Of a DNA stretch of 64,000 bases, positions 53,158 to 61,977 are shown in pieces; within the stretch, counting starts at the first letter, position 1, and the number at the start of each line of letters is the position of its first letter. The notes under the pieces were generated by a model. That model did not search any database. It was not told where the DNA came from and saw only the letters and a program-made list of their open reading frames with translations. The position numbers were made by a program, and so were the translations under genes. Source of the DNA: Collinsella aerofaciens (GTDB taxonomy: Bacteria; Actinomycetota; Coriobacteriia; Coriobacteriales; Coriobacteriaceae). The DNA is taken from positions 40,549-104,548 of the forward strand of contig NZ_JADPCH010000003.1 in assembly GCF_015670745.1 (NCBI RefSeq). Direction: 5' to 3'.

Positions 53158-53613
53158 ATGGCCGACGAGACCATGACCGACGAGCAGATTCTTGAAGGTG
53201 TGGAGCACAAGAGCTTCGTCGCCACGTCCGACCGCACTGCCGCCTCGCTGTCTGCGAGCGGTGTCGCCGCCGAGGATGTCGCCCGCGCCGCCGCGCAGGC
53301 CGCCTACGACAAGAAGGGCGAGGACGTTCAGGTGCTCGACCTGACCGAGCTTTCCGACGTATGCGACTACTTTGTGCTTGCCACCGGTACCAACAACCGC
53401 CAGGTCGATTCTATCGTCGACGAGATCGAGGAGAAGGTCGCCGAGGCTTGCGGCGAGCACCCGTTCTCCATCGAGGGTCGCGAGCAGAAGACCTGGATGC
53501 TCATGGACTACGGTTCGGTTGTCGTCCACGTCTTCACTCCCGAAGCCCGCGACTTCTACCGCCTCGAGAAACTCTGGGGAGACGCCCCCCAGCTCCCCCT
53601 CAACCTCCTCTAG
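53158..53613 (+). CDS. rsfS: Ribosomal silencing factor RsfS
   Basis: The 151-residue protein has a non-conserved ~40-residue N-terminal extension and then the RsfS domain: YDKKGEDVQVLDLTELSDVC, DYFVLATGTNNRQVDSI and WMLMDYGSVVVHVFTPEARD. It binds L14 and blocks subunit joining in starvation. AGAAAGAGG precedes ATG 53158. It closes the obg-nadD-yqeK-rsfS run, and a half-copy of the inverted-repeat element and a terminator follow. Confidence 0.94.
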   Translation: MADETMTDEQILEGVEHKSFVATSDRTAASLSASGVAAEDVARAAAQAAYDKKGEDVQVLDLTELSDVCDYFVLATGTNNRQVDSIVDEIEEKVAEACGEHPFSIEGREQKTWMLMDYGSVVVHVFTPEARDFYRLEKLWGDAPQLPLNLL

Positions 53614-53643
53614 TAGCTCATTTGAGACGGGGTTAGCTACCCT
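53612..53643. repeat. Degenerate single arm of the inverted-repeat element
   Basis: AGTAGCTCATTTGAGACGGG followed by GTTAGCTACCC resembles one arm of copies A and B with several changes and a deletion. No second arm is seen nearby. Confidence 0.5.
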
Positions 53644-53653
53644 CACGCATATC

Positions 53654-53697
53654 GCCGGGCAGTTGCGGTTTTCCGCACCTGCCCGGCTTTCTTTTTG
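53654..53697. terminator. Terminator between rsfS and convergent dinB
   Basis: GCCGGGCAG (53654-53662) pairs with CTGCCCGGC (53679-53687), with an inner TGCGG/CCGCA stem, followed by TTTCTTTTTG on the plus strand. Confidence 0.85.
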
Positions 53698-53708
53698 CCC
53701 AAAGGCGG

Positions 53709-54962
53709 TTAATCGTTGAAGCGGGATTGGCGGCCGAAGGATAGGGCGGTGTCGCCGAACTTGTCTCGGACGGCGTCGATGGCGACGGAGAGGTCGCGGC
53801 GGTCGCTGGATTGGGCTCCGCGGTCATCGATCTCGCAGAACAGGTCGGTCTGGATGCCGCCTTGGTGGTCGAAGTCGCTCATGCCGATGCCCGCTAAGCG
53901 AACATGCATGCCTTCCTGCCAGATGTTGTCGAGCAGTTCGAGTGCAACCGCCACGAAGATGTTCTCATCGTCGGTCGGATGAGGCAGCCGGCGCTGTGCC
54001 GTACGCCCGTTGCCATACGAATACTTAAGCTTGAGCGTTACCGTGGCACCCGTCAGCCCCTGACGGCGCAGGCGGCGTCCCACTGACTCTCCCAACAGCG
54101 CAATTGCCGCCTCAATATCCCCACGCTCAGTCAGATCTTTAGCAAAGGTGCGTTCATTGCTGACCGACTTGACCTCTCGCTCTTCATCGAGGCTCGTGAC
54201 TTCGGAGATTTCGAGTCCCAGCGCACGCTGGCGCATGCGTTCGCCGTTGACGCCAAAAATAGAGGCCAGTGTGGACTCAGGCGCGCGCGAAAGCTCGCCG
54301 AGGGTGTAGATGCGCATGCGGCGCAGTCGCTCCTCGGCCGAGCGCCCGATGCCACTCATGGCAGATACCGGCAGCGCGGCCAAAAAGCGCTGCTCGGTTC
54401 CGGGGCGCACGATGGTCAGCCCAAACGGCTTATCCCGCTCGCTTGCGATTTTTGCGACCGTCTTGTTGCAGCCCACGCCAATGGAGCAGGTCACTCCCAG
54501 CCCTGCCACGCGGTCGCTTATACGCCGCGCAACCAGCAGCGGGTCTTCGGGCGCAAAGCGACCCGGTGTGATATCGATAAAGGCTTCGTCGATGGATACG
54601 CGCTCGACGCGCGGGGTCTCGTCGGCGAGAATCGCCATGACCTGCGCGCTCACCTCGCGGTAGCGATCAAAGTGCCCGTGCGTCCAAATGGCTTGCGGGC
54701 ACAAGCGCCGCGCTTCGGCCGAGGCCATGGCAGAGTGCACGCCAAAGCGACGTGCCTCATACGAACACGTGGACACGACGCCACGCGAATCGGCGTCTCC
54801 GCCCACGATGAGCGGCTTGCCGCGCCATTCGGGATGATCGAGCATCTCCACGCTCGCAAAAAACGCATCGAGGTCCATCAGGCCCACCGCCGGACCCGTC
54901 CAGGGAGGCGGCGTGACGCCCGTGGCATCCTCATAACCGTATGTATGTTCGCGTCTTTCCAT
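53709..54962 (-). CDS. dinB: DNA polymerase IV (Y family)
   Basis: The 417-residue protein has the Y-family catalytic motifs GLMDLDAFFASVEMLDHPEW and VERVSIDEAFIDITPG, VSTCSYEARRFGVHSAM, and GIGCNKTVAK-like sequence (CSIGVGCNKTVAKIASERDK). The helix-hairpin-helix (SAMSGIGRSAEERLRRM) and a little-finger domain follow. It is an error-prone polymerase for lesion bypass. A C-terminal beta-clamp box is not obvious. It lies alone on the minus strand between two housekeeping runs. The first ~28 residues are a non-conserved extension, so an internal start is possible. Confidence 0.93.
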   Translation of the reverse strand: MERREHTYGYEDATGVTPPPWTGPAVGLMDLDAFFASVEMLDHPEWRGKPLIVGGDADSRGVVSTCSYEARRFGVHSAMASAEARRLCPQAIWTHGHFDRYREVSAQVMAILADETPRVERVSIDEAFIDITPGRFAPEDPLLVARRISDRVAGLGVTCSIGVGCNKTVAKIASERDKPFGLTIVRPGTEQRFLAALPVSAMSGIGRSAEERLRRMRIYTLGELSRAPESTLASIFGVNGERMRQRALGLEISEVTSLDEEREVKSVSNERTFAKDLTERGDIEAAIALLGESVGRRLRRQGLTGATVTLKLKYSYGNGRTAQRRLPHPTDDENIFVAVALELLDNIWQEGMHVRLAGIGMSDFDHQGGIQTDLFCEIDDRGAQSSDRRDLSVAIDAVRDKFGDTALSFGRQSRFND

Positions 54963-55006
54963 GTCATGAGTATACCGCGCAGCTCATGTGGGGTGCGTGT
55001 ATGTGC

Positions 55007-55034
55007 TTGCAAATCCCGAATTCTTGTCTAAGAT
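55007..55034 (+). promoter_or_regulatory. Candidate promoter of the rpsP operon
   Basis: TTGCAA (55007-55012) and TAAGAT (55029-55034) are 16 bases apart, leaving an untranslated leader of about 120 bases before rpsP. Confidence 0.5.
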
Positions 55035-55163
55035 ATGGATTTGCCCTCGACTACACCGAAGAAGTTGGTCTCACGGACTTCACCTGCCCGCGTCGATGGC
55101 GTATTATGTTCAACTGTTTGTTTGTAGTTGCAGCCTAAAGCTGCTTGGTTGGAGGAGTTTCCT

Positions 55164-55505
55164 TTGGCAGTCAAGATTCGCCTTGCTCGTCACGGCGCTA
55201 AGAAGCGTCCGTACTACCGTGTCGTCGTCGCCGATTCCCGCGCCCCGCGTGACGGTCGTATCATCGAGGAGGTTGGCCGCTACAACCCGATGACCGCCCC
55301 CAAGACCATCAACCTCGACCTCGAGAAGATCGCCGACTGGCAGTCCAAGGGCGCTCAGCTCACCGACGCCGTCGCCGCTCTGGTCAAGGCCGCCAACGAG
55401 GGCGAGAAGACCGAGACCGTCGTCAAGAAGTCCAAGAAGCAGCTCGCCAAAGAGGCCGAGGCCGCTAAGGCTGCCGCTGAGGCCGCTGAGGGCGCCGAGG
55501 AGTAA
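55164..55505 (+). CDS. rpsP: 30S ribosomal protein S16
   Basis: TTG 55164 ([20 protein letters not shown]) is preceded by TTGGAGGAG; 113 residues. [20 protein letters not shown] and [16 protein letters not shown] finish the S16 core. The last ~35 residues are a Lys/Glu/Ala-rich extension ([20 protein letters not shown]). S16 binds 16S rRNA helices in the 5' domain. It heads the rpsP-khpA-rimM-trmD group. rplS, which often follows trmD, is replaced here by lepB. Confidence 0.96.
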   Translation: MAVKIRLARHGAKKRPYYRVVVADSRAPRDGRIIEEVGRYNPMTAPKTINLDLEKIADWQSKGAQLTDAVAALVKAANEGEKTETVVKKSKKQLAKEAEAAKAAAEAAEGAEE

Positions 55506-55508
55506 ATC

Positions 55509-55793
55509 GTGCCTGAGGTTGACGCTGCACAGCTCGAGGGTGAGGCAATGCTCTCAGATCGCATCGCCGATCTCGTCGAATATCTCGTTGTTCAGATCGT
55601 CGACGACCCGGATTCCGTGAGCCTTGAGGTCATCGATGGTGACGACGCCTCTACGATTGAGGTTTCGGTCGCCGAGGATGACGTCGCTAAGGTCATCGGC
55701 CGTCGTGGCCGTACCATCAAGGCCATTCGCACGCTCGCCCGTGCACTGGCCGCTCGCCTCGACACTGCTGTCGAGGTAGAGGTTCTGGGCTAG
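55509..55793 (+). CDS. khpA: KH-domain RNA-binding protein KhpA
   Basis: The GTG at 55509 is 3 bases after the rpsP stop; 94 residues, with an ATG at 55548 as an alternative start. The single KH domain shows VAEDDVAKVIGRRGRTIKAI with the GxxG loop (GRRG), then RTLARALAARLDTAVEVEVLG. KhpA, usually with KhpB, binds RNA and influences cell elongation and division in Gram-positive bacteria. It sits in its standard place between rpsP and rimM. Confidence 0.93.
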   Translation: MPEVDAAQLEGEAMLSDRIADLVEYLVVQIVDDPDSVSLEVIDGDDASTIEVSVAEDDVAKVIGRRGRTIKAIRTLARALAARLDTAVEVEVLG

Positions 55794-55797
55794 GACC

Positions 55798-56319
55798 TTG
55801 AGGTCCCAGTACAAAAACATCGCCCGTGTGGTCAAGCCGCACGGAAGGAAGGGGGAGGTCCTCGCGCAGCCGCTGCGGGGGCTTCCTTCTGTATTAGAGC
55901 CGGGTATGCGCGTCGCCCTGACGCCGCCGGCGCTCAAGCGCGACCGCTTTTGCACGGTCGTGTCCGTCACCGATACGGGCGATGGCGATCTGGTCTCGTT
56001 TGAGGGCATTGACGACTTGACGGCCGCCGAGGGTATCACGGGATGCTACGTGCTGGCAAATCGTGACGATTTTGAGCTCGATTCGCTCGACGCTGCCTAT
56101 ACCGACCTGATGGGTCGCGAGGTGGTCGACGAGCGCTTCGGTTCGCTCGGCACGATTGTCGAGATCATGTCGACGCCCGCTAACGATGTTTGGGTTGTCG
56201 AGGGTGATCGGTACGGCGAGGTACTGATTCCCGTGATCGAGCAGGTCGTGCTCGATCTTCCCGATGCAGGAACAATTTCCGTCCACGTGATGGACGGCCT
56301 GATCGATATGGACAAGTAG
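55798..56319 (+). CDS. rimM: 16S rRNA processing protein RimM
   Basis: TTG 55798 gives 173 residues starting MRSQYKNIARVVKPHGRKGEVLAQPL, the RimM N-terminal barrel. The PRC-barrel half follows with DLMGREVVDERFGSLGTIVEI and VLIPVIEQVVLDLPDAG. It helps mature the 30S head and 16S 3' region. It starts 5 bases after khpA and is followed by trmD at 11 bases. The ribosome site (CTAGGA) is modest, so translation coupling to khpA is likely. Confidence 0.93.
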   Translation: MRSQYKNIARVVKPHGRKGEVLAQPLRGLPSVLEPGMRVALTPPALKRDRFCTVVSVTDTGDGDLVSFEGIDDLTAAEGITGCYVLANRDDFELDSLDAAYTDLMGREVVDERFGSLGTIVEIMSTPANDVWVVEGDRYGEVLIPVIEQVVLDLPDAGTISVHVMDGLIDMDK

Positions 56320-56329
56320 GGAGGACAAC

Positions 56330-57088
56330 ATGCTGATTGAGACCCTTTCGGTCTTTCCCGAGATGTTTGAGCCCGTCATGTCCACATCGATTTTGGGCCG
56401 CGCCCGCAAGGCCGGCCTTTTTGATTTTAAGGCGTATAACCTGCGCGACTGGACGCACGACCGCCATCGTACCGTCGATGACGAGCCGTACGGCGGCGGG
56501 CAGGGCATGCTCATGAAGGTCGAGCCTATCGCAGAGGCCATCGAGGCCATTAGCGCAGAGGGTCCCAAGCCCACGGTTGTGTTCTTCACCCCCTGTGGCG
56601 AGCCCTTTACGCAGCATGTGGCCGAGCGCCTGCTCAAAAGTGAGTGCCTGCTGTTTGTGTGCAGTCGCTACGAGGGCGTCGACGAGCGCGCGTATGCGTA
56701 TGCCGATGAGCGTCTGTCGATCGGCGACTACGTGCTTACGGGCGGCGAGCTTCCCGCTATGGTCGTTGCCGATGCCGTCGTACGCCTGATTCCCGGCGCC
56801 CTGGGCGACGAGATGAGCAACGTGGACGAGTCGTTCTCGACCGCCGAGGATGGAGGCCTGCTCGAGTACGCGCAGTACACCCGTCCTGCCGAGTTCAACG
56901 GCGAGGGCGTGCCTCCGGTGCTTGTGAGCGGCGATCATGCTAAGGTCGATGCGTGGCGTCGTAAGAACGCCATCGAGCGCACCTGTCGTTGGCGTCCCGA
57001 TCTGATTGAGACGGCGCGGCTCACGCCCGAGGAGCGCGCTTACGCGCAGGAGATTCTGGACGCTTCGTATTCGCAGAGCGAGGAGTGA
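56330..57088 (+). CDS. trmD: tRNA (guanine-N1)-methyltransferase TrmD
   Basis: The 252-residue SPOUT enzyme has IETLSVFPEMFEPVMSTSIL, NLRDWTHDRHRTVDDEPYGG, GQGMLMKVEPI and the knotted AdoMet site SRYEGVDERAYAYADERLSI and GDYVLTGGELPAMVV. It methylates G37 in tRNAs reading CNN codons, preventing frameshifts. AGGGAGGACAAC precedes ATG 56330. Its stop overlaps the ribosome site of lepB. Confidence 0.97.
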   Translation: MLIETLSVFPEMFEPVMSTSILGRARKAGLFDFKAYNLRDWTHDRHRTVDDEPYGGGQGMLMKVEPIAEAIEAISAEGPKPTVVFFTPCGEPFTQHVAERLLKSECLLFVCSRYEGVDERAYAYADERLSIGDYVLTGGELPAMVVADAVVRLIPGALGDEMSNVDESFSTAEDGGLLEYAQYTRPAEFNGEGVPPVLVSGDHAKVDAWRRKNAIERTCRWRPDLIETARLTPEERAYAQEILDASYSQSEE

Positions 57089-57090
57089 GG

Positions 57091-57654
57091 ATGGTTCCAT
57101 CGCAGCATTCCGTGCTAAAGGGTGCGTTTGAGTGGATCGTGGTCGTCGCGATCGCACTGGTCGCTACCTTCTTGATTCGCTCGTTTGTGGTCGAACCCTT
57201 TGTGGTACCCACCGGTTCCATGGAGTCCACGATCGAGATTGGCGACCAGATCCTGGCACAAAAGGTGAGCCTCGAGCTCGGTCAGCCCGTCAAGCAGGGC
57301 GATATCGTGGTGTTTCACAACCCCGATGGCACCTCCGAGCATGATGTTCTTGTCAAGCGTGTTATTGCCACGGCCGGGCAGACGGTCGACCTGCAGGATG
57401 GCAAGGTGGTCGTTGACGGCCAAGCGCTCGACGAGGACTATACGACGGGCATGAGCTGGCCACTTTCGGTCCAAGCGCCCGGCGCTCAGGTAAGCTATCC
57501 CTACACCGTTCCCGACGGGTGCGTGTGGGTGATGGGCGACAACCGCGAGAACTCTGCTGACTCCCGCTACTTTGGCCCGGTCGACCGCTCCGAATTGATC
57601 GCCGTGGCGCTCGTGCGTTACTGGCCGCTCAACCGTCTGGGCGCTATCGACTAA
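57091..57654 (+). CDS. lepB: Signal peptidase I
   Basis: ATG 57091 lies after AGGAG; 187 residues. One N-terminal membrane helix (WIVVVAIALVATFLIRSFVV) precedes the catalytic PTGSMESTI (Ser43). The Lys base is in DVLVKRVIATAGQ (Lys89), and GCVWVMGDNRENSADSRYFG is the conserved C-terminal box. It removes signal peptides, including those of the ChW proteins at the start of the window. It overlaps the trmD end and replaces the rplS gene usual here. Confidence 0.95.
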   Translation: MVPSQHSVLKGAFEWIVVVAIALVATFLIRSFVVEPFVVPTGSMESTIEIGDQILAQKVSLELGQPVKQGDIVVFHNPDGTSEHDVLVKRVIATAGQTVDLQDGKVVVDGQALDEDYTTGMSWPLSVQAPGAQVSYPYTVPDGCVWVMGDNRENSADSRYFGPVDRSELIAVALVRYWPLNRLGAID

Positions 57655-57713
57655 AAACCGCTATAGTACAGTACCTAACCGTGTAATCGTTTCGACGAGG
57701 GGATATTAGAGGC

Positions 57714-58625
57714 ATGAACGCTTCATCGCTTTCCTTCCAAGACATCATCCTGCGCCTCCAGCAGTACTGGGGCGAGCAGGGCTGCGTCATCATGCAGCCC
57801 TATGACTCCGAGGTCGGTGCCGGTACCTTCCATACCGCGACCACGCTGCGCTCGCTCGGTCCCGCCGAGTGGCGCACCTGCTATGCACAGCCCTGCCGCC
57901 GTCCCGCCGACGGCCGCTACGGCGAGAACCCCAACCGCATGCAGCACTACTATCAGTTCCAGGTGCTCATCAAGCCCTCGCCGGTCAACGCCCAGGAGCT
58001 CTACCTGGGGTCTCTTGCCGCCATTGGCCTGGACCCCAACGACCATGACGTCCGCTTTGTCGAGGACGACTGGGAGAGCCCGACCCTTGGCGCCTGGGGC
58101 CTTGGCTGGGAGGTCTGGCTCAATGGCATGGAGGTCACGCAGTTTACGTACTTCCAGCAGGTGGGCGGCATCGAGGTCGACCCCGTGCCCGTCGAGATCA
58201 CCTATGGCCTGGAGCGTATCGCCATGTATGCGCAGGGCGTCAACTCCGTCTACGACCTGGTGTGGAGCTACCTGCCCGACGGCACGCCCATGACTTACGG
58301 CGACGTGTTCCTCGAGAACGAGCGCGAGTTCAGCGCTTACAACTTTGAGGTCGCCAACGTCGAGATGATGCGTCAGAAGTTTGATGACTACGAGGCCGAG
58401 TGCCACTCCTGCCTGGAGCGTAAGCTTCCGCTGCCGGCGTACGACTGCGTCATGAAGTGCAGCCACGCTTTCAACCTGCTCGATGCCCGCGGTGCGCTGT
58501 CCGCGGTCGAGCGTGCCAACTACATCCTGCGCGTCCGCGCCGTCGCCAAGGCGTGCTGCGAGGCCTACATGGCCGAGGTCGCCGGAGTCAACGAGAATGC
58601 CGACCAGGAAGGCGAGGTGGCGTAA
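57714..58625 (+). CDS. glyQ: Glycyl-tRNA synthetase alpha subunit
   Basis: The 303-residue class II catalytic subunit begins with [60 protein letters not shown] and [20 protein letters not shown]. It activates glycine and works as a tetramer with GlyS. GAGGGG precedes ATG 57714. glyS follows at 3 bases. No T-box leader is visible in the 59 bases upstream. Confidence 0.97.
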   Translation: MNASSLSFQDIILRLQQYWGEQGCVIMQPYDSEVGAGTFHTATTLRSLGPAEWRTCYAQPCRRPADGRYGENPNRMQHYYQFQVLIKPSPVNAQELYLGSLAAIGLDPNDHDVRFVEDDWESPTLGAWGLGWEVWLNGMEVTQFTYFQQVGGIEVDPVPVEITYGLERIAMYAQGVNSVYDLVWSYLPDGTPMTYGDVFLENEREFSAYNFEVANVEMMRQKFDDYEAECHSCLERKLPLPAYDCVMKCSHAFNLLDARGALSAVERANYILRVRAVAKACCEAYMAEVAGVNENADQEGEVA

Positions 58626-58628
58626 GCC

Positions 58629-60725
58629 ATGGCAGACGCTAAAGATTTCCTGTTTGAGATCGGTACGGAGGAAATGCCCTCTGCACCGCTGATCAATGCC
58701 GTCAAGCAGCTTGGCGCCATGATCGCCAAGGGTCTCGACGAGGCCGGTCTGGCCCACGGCGAGGTCCGCGTGATCTCGAGCCCGCGTCGCCTGGCTGCAC
58801 TCGTTGCCGACGTTGCCACCGCGACCGATGAGGTTCACGAGGTCAAGCGTGGCCCCGCGGCCAACATCGCCTTCGATGCCGACGGCAACGCCACTAAGGC
58901 CGCCCAGGGCTTTGCCCGCAAGTGCGGTGTGGCTGCCGAGGACCTGGTCCGCCGCGAGGACACCGACGGTCGCGAGTATGTCTTTGCCGAGAAGAACATT
59001 CCTTCCGCCCCGGCCACCCCGATCCTGACGGCCCTGTGCGAGAAGACCATCGCCGGCCTGCAGTGGCCCAACTACCGTAGTCAGCGCTGGGGCCACGAGC
59101 ACGCCACGTTCGTGCGTCCGGTCCGTTGGATCTGCTGCCTTCTGGGCGAGGACGTTGTGCCCGTGTCTTTTGCCGACGTGACGAGTGGCAACACCACGCG
59201 TGGTCATCGCGTACTTGGCCCCGGTGACCATGTGGTCGCCAGCCCCGCCGTCTACGAGCAGGTGCTCGAGGATGCCGGCGTGCTTTCTGCCGAGCGTCGT
59301 CGTGAGACCATCCTCGCCGGTATCGCCGAGGTCGAGGCTGCCCGTCCCGGCTGCCATGTCGATACGCCCAAGAAGGTCTTTGAGGAGGTCATTAACCTCT
59401 GCGAGTGGCCGACGGTGCTCGTCGGTACCTTCGATGAGGAGTTCCTTAAGGTCCCGCACGAGATCATCTGCGAGTCCATGCTCACCAATCAGCGCTACTT
59501 CCCGATCTATGACGGCGAGGGCAAGCTCACGCGTGAATTCGTGGTCGTCTCCAACAGCAAGCCCGAGAACGCCGAGCGCGTGATCGACGGCAACGAGCGC
59601 GTCGTGCGCGCCCGTCTGGACGACGCAAAGTTCTTCTACGAGGAGGACCTGAAGATCTCCCTCGACGAGTTCCGTGAGCGTCTGGCCAAGGTTGCCTTCC
59701 AGGAGAAGCTCGGTAGCGTGCTCGCTAAGTCCGAGCGCATCGAGCAGCTCGCGCTCGCTATTGCCCGCGAGGCACACCTGGGTGCTCATCTGGCAGCCGA
59801 CGCCGGCCGTGCCGCGCACCTGTGCAAGGCCGACCTGGTGTCCAACGCCGTCGTCGAGTTCACGAGCCAGCAGGGCGTGATGGGCGGTTATTACGCGACC
59901 GCGATGGGGGAGAACGACGAGGTCGCCCACGCCATTCGCGATCACTATCGTCCCCGCTTTGCCGGTGACGAGCTGCCCGAGGGCACCGCTGGCTGCATCG
60001 TGGCCTGTGCCGACAAGCTCGATACCATCGCCGGTATCTTTGCCATCGGCGAGCCCCCGACCGGCTCTTCGGACCCCTATGCGCTGCGTCGTGCCGCTAT
60101 CGGCATCATCAACATCCTGCGCGACCGCCTGCCGATCGACCCCACGTCGCTCATCGACTTTGCTCTCGAGCTCTACAGTGAGCAAGGCATTGAGTTCGAC
60201 GCCGCCGAGGTCGCCCAGCAGGTTCGCGACTTCTTCCATGGCCGCCTGGTGAGCATGGCCCGCGACGAAAAGATCCCGGCCGATACCGTTGCCGCCGTCT
60301 CCGCGGTGCACATCATCGCCCCGTCCGTCTTCTTCGCCCGCTGCGCCGCCCTCGACGAGGCCCGCAAGAACGACGCCGAGACGTTCGACAACCTTGCGAC
60401 CGCCTATGCTCGCGCTGCGCATATCTCCAAGCCCGAGCTGGGCGTGGAGTACGACCGCAGCCTGATGGGCGAGGCCGAGCTCGCGCTTGCCGATGCTTCC
60501 GAGGCTGCTCAGACTGCTGTCGATGCTGCCCTTGCTGCCGAGGACTACCCGGCCGCATTTGCCGCCCTCGCCGCCCTGCGCGCGCCCATCGACCGTTTCT
60601 TCGATGAGGTCATGGTCATGGACAAGGACGAGCAGCTCCGCGATAATCGCCTTAAGCTGCTCAACCGCTTCGAGGCCGTTTTCTCCGGCATCGCAAACAT
60701 CGGTGAGCTTGCTCGCAAAAAGTAA
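58629..60725 (+). CDS. glyS: Glycyl-tRNA synthetase beta subunit
   Basis: The 698-residue subunit starts DFLFEIGTEEMPSAPLINAV, the GlyS signature, with VISSPRRLAALVADV, NYRSQRWGHEHATFVRPVRW, TNQRYFPIYDGEGKL, ARLDDAKFFYEEDLKI, and the HD-like GVMGGYYATAMGENDEVAHA. The C-terminus has the DALR-like anticodon-binding helices and FFDEVMVMDKDEQLRDNRL. It recognises tRNA-Gly for GlyQ. It starts 3 bases after glyQ. Confidence 0.97.
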   Translation: MADAKDFLFEIGTEEMPSAPLINAVKQLGAMIAKGLDEAGLAHGEVRVISSPRRLAALVADVATATDEVHEVKRGPAANIAFDADGNATKAAQGFARKCGVAAEDLVRREDTDGREYVFAEKNIPSAPATPILTALCEKTIAGLQWPNYRSQRWGHEHATFVRPVRWICCLLGEDVVPVSFADVTSGNTTRGHRVLGPGDHVVASPAVYEQVLEDAGVLSAERRRETILAGIAEVEAARPGCHVDTPKKVFEEVINLCEWPTVLVGTFDEEFLKVPHEIICESMLTNQRYFPIYDGEGKLTREFVVVSNSKPENAERVIDGNERVVRARLDDAKFFYEEDLKISLDEFRERLAKVAFQEKLGSVLAKSERIEQLALAIAREAHLGAHLAADAGRAAHLCKADLVSNAVVEFTSQQGVMGGYYATAMGENDEVAHAIRDHYRPRFAGDELPEGTAGCIVACADKLDTIAGIFAIGEPPTGSSDPYALRRAAIGIINILRDRLPIDPTSLIDFALELYSEQGIEFDAAEVAQQVRDFFHGRLVSMARDEKIPADTVAAVSAVHIIAPSVFFARCAALDEARKNDAETFDNLATAYARAAHISKPELGVEYDRSLMGEAELALADASEAAQTAVDAALAAEDYPAAFAALAALRAPIDRFFDEVMVMDKDEQLRDNRLKLLNRFEAVFSGIANIGELARKK

Positions 60726-60759
60726 GCTAGCCTGCGCATAAGCGCAAAAGGAGCCCCGC

Positions 60760-61635
60760 ATGGATTGCCCGGTCACCGCTCGTCCCACCGTTATCGTTAT
60801 CTCCGACTCGCTCGGCGATACCGCTTGTGAGGTGGTGCTTGCGGCGTCCGGGCAATTTGATGAAGGGGCTTTTCGCGTTTTACGTCTGCCCAAGGTGACT
60901 TCCGTGGAGCAGGTCAAGTCGTTTGTGGGTCCGCGCGTCGATGCCGATCATCGCGATATTGCCGTGTTCCACACCATTGTCGATCCGGCGCTTCGCGCCC
61001 GTGTGCTCGATTACCTGGGCATGCTGCATATCCGTTCGGTCGACCTGATCGGCCCGACGCTCGCCGTGCTGTCGTCGCTCATCGGTGTGCCGCCCAAGGG
61101 CGTTGCGGGCGTGATTCACAAGACCGATGACCGCTATTTCCATCGTATCGAGGCCATGGAGTATTTCGTTGAGCACGATGACGGGCGCGGCTGCGACGAT
61201 CTGTCGGGTGCCGATATCGTGCTGCTGGGCGTATCGCGCACGTCCAAGACGCCGCTGTCGATGTATTTGGCCTATCAGGGCTACAAGGTCGCCAATGTCC
61301 CACTGGCGCATGGCATAGAGCCGCCCAAGTCGATTTACGAGGTCGACCCGATGCGCCTGTTCGGCCTGATTTCGACCGTCGATGTGATTTCCGAAATTCG
61401 CGATAGCCGCTTGGGCGATGACTACGCTCGTGCCGTTGCCGGCTCCTATGCCGAGCCCGAGAGCGTGCACAGCGAGCTCGAGGAAGCCCGTGCGCTCATG
61501 AAGCGCCTAGGCTGCTTTGTGGTGCGTACCGACGGCAAGGCGATCGAGGAGAGTGCCTCCGAGATCATTGCTCACCTCGAAGAGATTCAAGAGGCAAGAG
61601 CCCGCCGCGCCGCCCGCCGCACCCGACAAAAGTAG
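60760..61635 (+). CDS. ppsR: Pyruvate, phosphate dikinase regulatory protein (bifunctional kinase/phosphorylase)
   Basis: The 291-residue DUF299 protein has IVISDSLGDTACEVVLAA near the start and a P-loop-like GVSRTSKTPLSMYLAYQGYK around residue 155. IEAMEYFVEHDDG and IRDSRLGDDYARAVAGSYAE complete the family pattern. It phosphorylates a Thr next to the catalytic His of PPDK to switch it off with ADP and reverses this with phosphate. Its target gene ppdK lies 342 bases downstream with the matching TSH motif. AAAAGGAG precedes ATG 60760. Confidence 0.93.
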   Translation: MDCPVTARPTVIVISDSLGDTACEVVLAASGQFDEGAFRVLRLPKVTSVEQVKSFVGPRVDADHRDIAVFHTIVDPALRARVLDYLGMLHIRSVDLIGPTLAVLSSLIGVPPKGVAGVIHKTDDRYFHRIEAMEYFVEHDDGRGCDDLSGADIVLLGVSRTSKTPLSMYLAYQGYKVANVPLAHGIEPPKSIYEVDPMRLFGLISTVDVISEIRDSRLGDDYARAVAGSYAEPESVHSELEEARALMKRLGCFVVRTDGKAIEESASEIIAHLEEIQEARARRAARRTRQK

Positions 61636-61739
61636 CTAATTTGGGACGGGGCTTTTTTAGCTACCCCGGCTGAGGTCGCGAGCTTTTTGGCCGATTGCCG
61701 ACGGGGGCAGCTAAAAAGCCCCGTCCCAAATTTGCTACT
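61631..61739. repeat. Inverted-repeat element (109 bp), copy B
   Basis: Two ~37-bp arms (61631-61667 and 61703-61739) are inverted with a few mismatches and share TTTGGGACGGGGCTTTTTAG-type sequence with copy A at 27895-28021. The short centre differs. The left arm overlaps the ppsR stop codon. On the transcript it would form a long hairpin after ppsR and may act as its terminator. Confidence 0.9.
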
Positions 61740-61742
61740 TGT

Positions 61743-61940
61743 GGTAAAGCGATTTAGCAAATTACTTGCGTTTGACCTGCGAGTTTCTTGTAGTGGTAAC
61801 TTCATAAGGTAATCACCTTTACCTACCGTTTACCGCCAGTTTTAGCACGTTTACCAAACCTCGTATCCTCTGCTCAAGCCCGCTCAAAACCCGCCGTATA
61901 GTTCCCTCACGGCCCGCATCCGGCGGGTCGATTCGTTACC
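61743..61940 (+). promoter_or_regulatory. Cluster of GGTAA/TTACC motifs upstream of ppdK (possible operator)
   Basis: GGTAAA at 61743, GGTAAC at 61795, GGTAA at 61808, TTTACC at 61818, 61829 and 61850, and GTTACC at 61935. Three same-strand copies are 11 and 21 bases apart, on one face of the helix, and AGGTAA-6-TTACCT (61807-61824) is a perfect palindrome. No clear -35/-10 pair was found. This fills the otherwise empty gap between ppsR and ppdK. Confidence 0.5.
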
Positions 61941-61977
61941 ACGGTCGTGTGCGAGAGCGCACGGAAGGGGAAGTATC

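Noticed and set aside
57655-57713. T-box riboswitch before glyQ
   Set aside because: The gap is only 59 bases and shows no T-box sequence or terminator hairpin.
57723-60917. Minus-strand open frame of over 1000 codons across glyQ-glyS
   Set aside because: It is fully antisense to both glycyl-tRNA synthetase subunits, has no domain motif, and follows from their codon bias.
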